A stretch of DNA of 22,793 nucleotides from Nemertoderma westbladi (Eukaryota > Xenacoelomorpha > Nemertodermatida > Nemertodermatidae): contig JAUCBJ010008925.1 of NCBI GenBank assembly GCA_032718475.1, forward strand, positions 1 to 22,793. The letters are read 5' to 3'. The translations under genes were made by a program, and so were the position numbers. Below are positions 16,650 to 22,793 of the stretch, one piece after another (positions within the stretch are counted from its first letter, which is position 1; every line of letters begins with the position of its first letter). Under the pieces are notes generated by a model that saw only the letters and a list, made by a program, of their open reading frames with translations, ran no database searches and had not been told where the DNA came from.

Positions 16650-17150
16650 TTTTAAATAATTACCCGTGGTTGAGTACTGTAGGCCTAACCTGCGACAATC
16701 AATGTAATTTAGTTTTGAAGCCCCTTTGGGAAGTAAATAAAAAACACTATAGAATAGAATACAGTATAACTAAATAATAAAACATCATTTCAGAAACAGG
16801 TATTTCATTCATATTCATATTGATTACAGAACCCTGGATAATATTTTAAAACCAAATTAATTTACATCCAGCCAAATGCAGAGCACAATTAATTTAACCA
16901 CTGAACCTACTGTAATCTACCTGGCGGTCCATTTAAAATAACACGGCCTTTCTTTCATCTGGGACATTAGTAAAGTGCAGCACGTGCACTGTCTGGGTGG
17001 CCCCCTGGATAACAGGGCCCAGGTGGTGGGTGGGGTTCCAACTCGGTAGCCTGAGGTGATAACAATTTAGTGTGTTTCTGGCATACTCACACGGCGAAGT
17101 TAGTTTTGAGACTAACTGTCTTACTAGCCGAGGCGCAGGCCTCCATTATG
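16650..17150. other. Intergenic stretch, no gene seen
   Basis: No open frame of note. A GC-rich patch at about 16995-17045 has an imperfect inverted repeat (CTGGGTGGCCCC against GGGCCCAG) and a word resembling a pol III B box (GGTTCCAACTC), but no matching A box or tRNA fold. Confidence 0.4.
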
Positions 17151-17430
17151 GTGGCCCATCGCTATCATGTATTTTAATGGATTTTTTTATATCGAAAATT
17201 ATATTGAAAATCGTATTTGAAAATTGAAAATCGTATTTGAAAATTGAAAATCGTATTTGAAAATTGAAAATCGTATTTGAAAATTGAAAATCGTATTTGA
17301 AAATCTTTTTTAAAATTGTATTTGAAAAATCAATTAAATTTTGAAAATGTGGAACGCCATGACCTATCGCTATCATCAAAATCTAAGTGAATATAAAAAT
17401 TAAATCAAAATGTTGATAGCAATGGGCCAC
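17151..17430. mobile_element. Foldback/MITE-like element around a 20-bp tandem array
   Basis: GTGGCCCATCGCTATCA (17151-17167) is the reverse complement, with one mismatch, of TGATAGCAATGGGCCAC (17414-17430). The similarity continues inward through ATTTTAAT and ATTTTTAT words for about 36 bp. Between the ends lie five copies of a 20-bp unit. Whether it moves as a unit is not shown. Confidence 0.65.
17202..17307. repeat. 20-bp tandem repeat, five copies
   Basis: TCGTATTTGA starts at 17211, 17231, 17251, 17271 and 17291; the unit is AAAATCGTATTTGAAAATTG. The minus-strand frame through it is repeat-derived and not a gene. Confidence 0.95.
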
Positions 17431-17457
17431 GCCACGCCGGTGTCCTGTCCGAATCTG

Positions 17458-17473
17458 CCCCCCCCCCCCCCCC
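17458..17473. repeat. Poly(C) run, 16 bases
   Basis: Sixteen uninterrupted C are followed by CCCCGCGCGG and CCCCCCACCCCC-type sequence, making an 80-bp C-rich patch. Confidence 0.9.
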
Positions 17474-17717
17474 AATCCCTCACCCCGCGCGGAATGCCCC
17501 CCACCCCCTCCTTATAGACTCATTACAGTATAATACTAGGCCTATTGTAGTACTGTACAGTAGTAGGCCTAGGGTACCGTACAACACTTCAACTTGGATT
17601 TATTATTTGGTTTATTTTTTGTTTTAATTAGGGTTTCGGACTGCCATTTCACTTAAATTACAGTAGATCGCCAAATTAAACCGCCACTCTTGAAACCTTC
17701 TGGGGTGAAAATGCTCT

Positions 17718-17738
17718 GGGGGGGGGGGGGGGGGGGGG
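17718..17738. repeat. Poly(G) run, 21 bases, next to GAAAATGC words
   Basis: The run is preceded by GTGAAAATGCTCT and followed by GAGAAAATGCCCGGGGG. The GAAAATGC plus G/C-tract pairing recurs at 17897 and 18201, so this run appears to be part of a repeated module and not an isolated homopolymer. Confidence 0.8.
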
Positions 17739-17894
17739 CATACGGCGTAGGAGAAAATGCCCGGGGGAGGGGGGCTTTATAATATAGGCCCCCCTACATA
17801 CAGTATATTCTGGGGGTCATCAAGGTCTAGAAGCAGTCGCAGACCTAAACATTTACGCCTACCGTATGTGTACTGTAGGTGATACCGGTGTCAC

Positions 17895-17925
17895 AGGCGA
17901 AAATGCCCCCCGGGCATTTTCGCCT
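17895..17925. other. Perfect 14-bp inverted repeat with 3-base loop
   Basis: AGGCGAAAATGCCC (17895-17908) and GGGCATTTTCGCCT (17912-17925) are exact reverse complements separated by CCC. The left arm is also part of the left end of the larger foldback element. Confidence 0.9.
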
Positions 17926-18187
17926 AGCGCCATATCCCCCCCCCCCCTCCCCCCCAAGAGCATTTCCCCCAGATTTGGAGAGTTTACTGCCCAAAATTCT
18001 ACTTAAAACTATCATGTAACCCTAATCCAAAAGTCATGATGAGGCTCTAATCTAAGAATTTTTGTGGAATTTTGGACCCTTGGTAATGTTAGGATTACAT
18101 GACAGTTTTAATTACGGTTTCGGGTCGCCACTCTCGAATGCGCAATGTGAAAATGTGTATTTGGCGCTACAGTATGTGAAAATTTCT

Positions 18188-18202
18188 GGGGGGGGGGGGG
18201 GG
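18188..18202. repeat. Poly(G) run, 15 bases
   Basis: The run overlaps the right end of the foldback element, just inside GCATTTTCGCC. The matching left arm is followed by a C-rich run near 17936-17955, so the homopolymers are part of the inverted structure. Confidence 0.85.
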
Positions 18203-18263
18203 CATTTTCGCCTATGACACCGGCACTAGCTGGGAGGTAGATAGGTAGAGTACAAGTACAGTA

Positions 18264-18739
18264 GTAGGCCTACTGTACTATTGTAGACCTACTGTACTAT
18301 TGTAGACCTACTGTACTATTGTAGGCCTACTGCACTATTGTAGGCCTACTGTACTATTGTAGGCCTACTGTACTATTGTAGACCTACTGTACTATTGTAG
18401 GCCTACTGCACTATTGTAGGCCTAATGTACTATTGTAGGCCTACTGTACTATTGTAGGCCTACTGTACTATTGTAGGCCTACTGTACTATTGTAGGCCTA
18501 CTGTACTATTGTAGGCCTACTGTACTATTGTAGGCCTACTGTACTATTTTAGGCCTACTGTACTATTGTAGGCCTACTGCACTATTGCAGGCCTACACTG
18601 TACTATTGTAGGCCTACTGTACTATTGTAGACCTACTGTAGTATTGTAGGCCTACTGCATTATTGTAGGCCTACTGTACTATTGTAGGCCTACTGTACTA
18701 TTGTAGGCCTACTGCACTATTGTAGGCCCACTGTACTAT
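18264..18739. repeat. 19-bp satellite, about 25 copies
   Basis: The unit is GTAGGCCTACTGTACTATT. About 25 copies occur head to tail with few changes (GACC for GGCC, GCAC for GTAC). Its core AGTAGGCCTACT is palindromic. One copy has a 2-bp insertion. It is not a CRISPR array because there are no unique spacers. Confidence 0.97.
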
Positions 18740-18880
18740 CATTTCAATGTCATTACAATATGAGACAGAAAGTCTGGAATTTCGGTCCGTCGATTTCAAG
18801 GTCATTTCAATATGCCATCAATGTCATTTCAATGTCAATGCTACTTTCAATGATATTCTATGGACACATTTTGATCAAAC
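18740..18880. repeat. Short ATTTCAATGTCA-type repeats between satellite and LTR-like block
   Basis: TCATTTCAATGTCA and TCATTTCAATATG variants occur about five times in 110 bp. No gene. The right edge (GATCAAAC) adjoins the LTR-like block and would be host flank if that block is a 3' LTR. Confidence 0.6.
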
Positions 18881-20058
18881 TGTTCGCGCTTTCAGACCTT
18901 TGGCAGTTTAACCCGCCAAATTAGGATGTCTTCTAGATAATAAATCACCTTTAGCCTATGACAAGTATTTAATTCACTACACTAGTCGAAACCAATCTGT
19001 GCGCGATCATTCACCCGCTGGATATACCCGGGAGATTGGGTTCGACGGCTTAATCTTATTGCTATGTAAGCCTAATGTATTATTCGACTGACAGTATTAT
19101 ATAATCTCTGACAATATTATTCACCTTCGGGGAATATTAACAGTTCCTTTAGGACGTGGCGCTCTATCTATATAAACAGAGTTATGACTTAAACTACTCA
19201 CAACGATATGGCTTAGTTATAATTCACATATATGGCGCATTCTTTAGGAAATGCTTCGTTATCAGTCTCACTCATACACAATGCTGCACAATACTGCACA
19301 CTGATCTGCCGATCTTCACTGCTTTTAGTTATATATAAAAGGAACACGGACTGACTCATGTAGGGTCTATCAAATAACATTAGATTCACTTCAAACCTCT
19401 TTAACATAAGTCACAATCGTTATATGTAACCTTTCTCTCTTACCTTCGGTATATCAAGAATATTGGGTTTCGGGGTTATTTATCGTTATTCCAAATATAA
19501 TAATTCATCAACCATATTATGAAGAACTGACAGTAAATAGCAGTATAACAATATAAAAGTATGCACAGTGATTCAGTGTGTTCATTAGTTTGTTATGTTT
19601 GTTTTGTTGATAACGGATATATGCCCTTTATAATTAAGCCTACTAGTGTTAGACTAAAACAGAAAGCACAAAATATTTACAAGCCGTTCTCTCCTGGCTC
19701 AGGAAAGAAAGACCAACAACACTGAAAACTGATAAGAATAACCTTATTTACAAAGGCTTCCACCCAACACAGAGAAAGAGCATACAGATAGGAAAATTCA
19801 GTTCAGTAGATCTGTGATAGGTCGAAATCAAAATCAACTCAAATCCTATTGGCAGATACAGAAGCAGGGCTGTGGGGCAACTTTCCCAAGCTGGTTGGAC
19901 AATCAAACGTAGCCCAGATTCCTTCGCACAGCGAATCAGCCAATCAGCCGGTAGCTTGCGCTATTCGAGTTATAGATCCCTTTTTAGAGTATTCCAGCGC
20001 CTGGGGGGGAACTGGTTAGCAAGGCAAACGAATCAGTTATCCCACAAAAGCTTTTACA
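18881..20058 (-). mobile_element. LTR-like block, copy 2 (1178 bp)
   Basis: It aligns with 3467-4677 over its full length in the same orientation, with small gaps and perhaps three quarters identity by eye. It has the same ends: TGTTCGCGC left and CTTTTACA right on the + strand. Read on the minus strand it starts TGTAAAAGC, directly preceded by a purine-rich GGGAGCGG that could be a polypurine tract. The broken minus-strand gene ends 79 bp to the right, which is where a 3' LTR would lie. I see no integrase or RT between the gene and the block. A TATATATAAAAGG word at about 19330 is on the + strand and is not conserved in copy 1. Confidence 0.6.
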
Positions 20059-20136
20059 CCGCTCCCAGAAAATGGGATTTAAGTCTATAAAATATACAAA
20101 ATCACAATTTCTAATATACATAAATACTCTAAACAG

Positions 20137-21661
20137 TTAGTCTTTCTTGCGCGGACGGCGTTTACGCAGTTTTTTTTAAAGCTAGCAAGAGTCCTTTTCT
20201 CTTTGGGGCGAGCCACTTTACGAGGAGGGCTGTAGCTCCTAGGCGAAGGGTGCAATATAATTGCATCAGAAGGTGTAGGATTATGGTCGGGGTATCCGCC
20301 GTTTCGATATGCTTCTCCTCGAGCTGATTTTCCTCCGCTCGTAGCTGGATACGTTCATCCAAAAACTCTCGCAGAGAATGGGGTTGTCTAAGTGCGATAT
20401 CTTCTTAGAGATTCTGGATTTCACAATCGAACTGAGATAAAGACAATTCGTTTATCGCTTGGACTTGCTGTCACAACTTACGTTTATCTGAACAAACGTA
20501 GGTTTCCTTTCTGATCTTTATAGAATAGCGTTTAACTCGTTTGGTACAACGTTCTCCGCCACTCTGGTGACAGGTTATATCGTGTCAAGCCGGGACGATG
20601 GTAAGGGTTAAACGGCGATATTAAATGTCCGCGTCCCAATCCGGCTAGGTAGGATGGGCTAATATCTAAGAAACCCACAACTGGGGTGCCACCGACTAAT
20701 CGTTCAGGTAACACTAGATCTTTGAGCAGTGAGTACAGCTCGGGAGGATCCGTCATACTAATAGGATCAAGAGTCTGAGGTCTCACTAAGGAATGAGGAG
20801 CTCTGATCGAGTATTCCGAAACTCTGATCATTGGTTTATTTAAGGATCGTCTGAGTCGAACGAGCGTAGGTGATACATTGAACAAGTTTCGCTCGAAACT
20901 CCCGTAAATATAGCGAGTAAAACCGTGTTTAAAGCAACGTCTCCGCGGATGTTTATGTCTTTCTGTTTGTTGGTTGGGTCTTGGGCATTCATTACAATAA
21001 CACCAAAGACACACGTCTTGTAGGGGAAACGCGAGTGATCCTTCTCCAGCTTACAATACTCCTCCATCCGTTCGAAGCTATCCGGTATAACAGGTAGCGG
21101 TCGATCGGCGGTAAGATACATCATAGTGGAATAGAGCCGTTTGAGTTCTACCATGCGGTCATGATGTATACCTTGAGGATATCGAGTTTCTAGATTTTGT
21201 TGACTGGTAATATCGAGATAGGTTTCTCTCAATAATTCCAAGTATTTGGTGAAGTCGCTGCGTTTATCCGGCTCTTCAACATCTGTACTTTCGATTCGGT
21301 TTCGCATAGAATTCTCATGTTCGATTCTCGGTTTATTGTTCCGCCTCCGCTGGGTATGATATTTAAATAGAACCATTTCCCTTTTGGTGTCTATATCGTC
21401 TATATCGTGTAAATCGATAGGATGACCAGTAGTTAAGAAGGCCATATACGTACCATTACGCTGCGTATATCGAGCAGCGAATTTTCTATAGTCCAACTCG
21501 CGCGCGAGCTGCTCTTGGGACATTGGCGGTTCGATATAACGACCATCGTCCTCCGCAGCAGTTGGACTAACGTCGCCGCGTATTAAGCTATCAACAAACG
21601 CTTGCAAAAGTAGAGTATATCGCTCCCCGATACCAAGAACATCTTCTATCAACTCCGTCAT
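20137..21661 (-). pseudogene. Broken gene of about 500 codons with Cys cluster and basic C-terminus
   Basis: I do not recognise the family. The first frame starts at the ATG at 21661-21659 and reads MTELIEDVLGIGERYTLLLQ. It gives 273 codons but should be left near 21010, where an extra GT dinucleotide appears to shift it. The next frame has a Cys cluster (CLWCYCNEC, then RRRCFKHGF) that resembles a zinc-binding motif, and runs to about 20532. After a further shift near 20545 the frame carries stops at 20473-20471 and 20407-20405 and a charged helix (ERIQLRAEENQLEEKH). The last part becomes Pro/Ser-rich and, past an A8 run at 20177-20170, very basic (LRKRRPRKKD) to a TAA at 20139-20137. No protease, RT, integrase, signal peptide or membrane segment is visible. 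It ends beside the LTR-like block, so it may be the last gene of a retroelement or the cargo of a non-autonomous one. The frame is also open about 50 codons upstream of the ATG without another ATG. Confidence 0.65.
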
Positions 21662-22140
21662 ATCTGCTATATATGAGTTTATCCATATTATAATGAGTTT
21701 ATATTTAGGCGAGCGGGCGTCGCTGCCTATTTCTCCCTTGCCCCCGGACAGTATGAGATTCTCAGCGCCGATGTACCGCTGTCGCTATACTTTCGCCAAC
21801 GACGTAGCCGTACAATGACAACGATAACCGGCACAAGTCACTCAACTGTCCGTCCCAAAGGCTTAGATGTACTTCAGGTATTCCTTGGAGAGTTAGGTTA
21901 CTTTTACGATTGCGACTAGCTACTGTAAACACACTTTAGCAGTAACATTCACCTATAAACTCACAAATACCACACAACTGGTCACAACTACGCACATTCG
22001 GGCCATTTGTCCGTTAGTCAATGCCTTCCAGAATGTCACTGTATTATTATTTATCCTTGGATACTAGTAGTGCGCTATTTATTCCCTATGCTATTCAATG
22101 GGACAAGCTTTCTATTGTTCTTTTAACTCAATTCTAATTC
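21662..22140. other. Upstream region of the broken gene
   Basis: About 21662-21815 is open in the same frame as the broken gene and translates to protein-like sequence (AENLILSGGKGEIGSDAR), so the coding region may once have started or been spliced further right. The remainder shows no gene. An out-of-frame ATG at about 21687 would give a short upstream frame. Confidence 0.4.
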
Positions 22141-22150
22141 TAGCGTGGTT

Positions 22151-22164
22151 GTTGCTATGGTGAC
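22151..22164. promoter_or_regulatory. X-box-like (RFX) motif
   Basis: GTTGCTATGGTGAC fits the RFX-factor half-site pattern (RYYNYY, short spacer, RRNRAC). RFX factors drive ciliary genes in animals. One motif of this length can occur by chance in 22 kb, and no gene start is visible next to it. Confidence 0.3.
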
Positions 22165-22489
22165 ATTATGTAAAGCTAGCGGTAGAATTAGGGTAATTCC
22201 AATGCATACAGATCTGGGATGTTATTTAATAGTATTCTTTAATAGTCAATGTTCTGTTTTATACATGACTTTATGAATTTTATCGGCTATTGACTATGTT
22301 TGGGAGACTTTCGCACACTCATATGCATAATAAGATAAATCTCCGCTCCCTTGATCTATTAATTAATGGAATTTTGGGAATGTTATAAATTGCGCAAAAA
22401 ATGGCAATTTATTAAATTCATTAAAAGGCATGAATTTAAATTGTTCCCTGAAATTTTATTATTTGATAATTAAATGGACATATTTTGAT

Positions 22490-22793
22490 TCTAGAACATG
22501 TCTAGGGACACAAGATCCTTAATTCTATGACAATTGTGTTTTTTAAGAATATCGGTAAATGCTACGATATCTTAATTGACTAGAATTATTGAAGGATCTG
22601 AATTTTACAGATTTTGATTTATTAGATTTTGCAAATATTAATTAATTAATATTTGAGATGGGCACCGATTTATTCCAGAACTTGTCTGGGGACGTTAACC
22701 ACTGATTCTAGAATTTGTCTTTCAAGTATATCGGTGGGTGCCGCGATATCTTAATCGACTAGAATTACAGATGGTCAAAGGGTTTAACAGATT
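22490..22793. repeat. Tandem repeat, ~180-bp unit, runs past right edge
   Basis: AGAACATGTCTAGGGA (22493) recurs as AGAACTTGTCTGGGGA (22677). AAGAATATCGGTAAATGCTA and CGATATCTTAATTGACTAGA (22565 on) recur as AAGTATATCGGTGGGTGCCG and CGATATCTTAATCGACTAGA about 180 bp later. Two diverged copies are visible and the array may continue. Confidence 0.85.

Larger units (their letters stand above)
17885..18223. mobile_element. Foldback element with 23-bp inverted ends
   Basis: CCGGTGTCACAGGCGAAAATGCC begins at 17885; its reverse complement with one mismatch ends at 18223. A second, inner inverted pair is AAAACTATCATGTAACCCTAA (about 18006-18026, quoted in part) against GGATTACATGACAGTTTTAA (about 18095-18114). 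The whole 339-bp block can therefore fold on itself. No coding frame lies inside. It is probably a small non-autonomous DNA element, but no clear target-site duplication is visible. Confidence 0.65.

Noticed and set aside
16980-17060. Possible tRNA-derived SINE or tRNA gene
   Set aside because: GGTTCCAACTC resembles a pol III B box, but there is no A box at the right distance and no cloverleaf.
17146-17379. Minus-strand frame with repeating FQFSNTI peptides
   Set aside because: It is produced by the 20-bp tandem array and flanking AT-rich DNA, with no independent sign of coding.
18264-18739. CRISPR-like array
   Set aside because: The 19-bp units are directly adjacent with no unique spacers, so it is a satellite; the genome is also animal.

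Overview
This window looks like nuclear DNA from an invertebrate animal, probably marine. The evidence is spliced genes with GT/AG introns in matching phases, degenerate non-LTR and LTR-like retroelements, foldback and MITE-like elements, many tandem repeats, G/C homopolymers of 15-22 bases, and very frequent TAGGCCTA and TACCGGTA words. I cannot name the species; an echinoderm, hemichordate or other marine invertebrate is a guess from the word usage. No prokaryotic features are present.

Layout. (1) Positions 1-1301, minus strand: an uninterrupted frame of 433 codons that runs off the left edge, ending in an Ala/Glu/Lys-rich coiled-coil-like tail. Its upstream side (1302-3466) holds a 131-bp and a 288-bp tandem duplication. 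(2) Positions 3467-4677: a ~1.2-kb LTR-like block, repeated at 18881-20058 in the same orientation; both start TGTTCGCGC and end CTTTTACA on the + strand. (3) Positions 5731-11415, plus strand: a four-exon host gene for an uncharacterised 476-residue protein; every splice phase agrees. Intron 1 holds inverted minisatellite arrays. Intron 3 holds an antisense, 5'-truncated LINE with RT motifs. (4) Positions 12067-12721: a 655-bp MITE-like element with ~110-bp inverted ends flanked by TA. (5) Positions 13222-13412: a second, smaller remnant of the same LINE family. (6) Positions 15035-16079, plus strand: a two-exon, probably GPI-anchored Ly6/uPAR three-finger-domain protein. (7) Positions 17151-18739: two foldback elements, several G/C homopolymers and a 25-copy, 19-bp satellite with a palindromic core. 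(8) Positions 20137-21661, minus strand: a broken gene of about 500 codons with a Cys cluster and a very basic C-terminus, ending 79 bp from the second LTR-like block. A ~180-bp tandem repeat closes the window.

Reading of the whole. The two host genes are ordinary coding islands in repeat-rich DNA. The most unusual component is the LTR-like pair. On the minus strand one copy lies upstream of the 433-codon frame and the other just downstream of the broken gene. These could be the 5' end of one element and the 3' end of another from the same family. Neither protein carries a motif I recognise, so this may be an undescribed retroelement family or a non-autonomous carrier, but that is inference.
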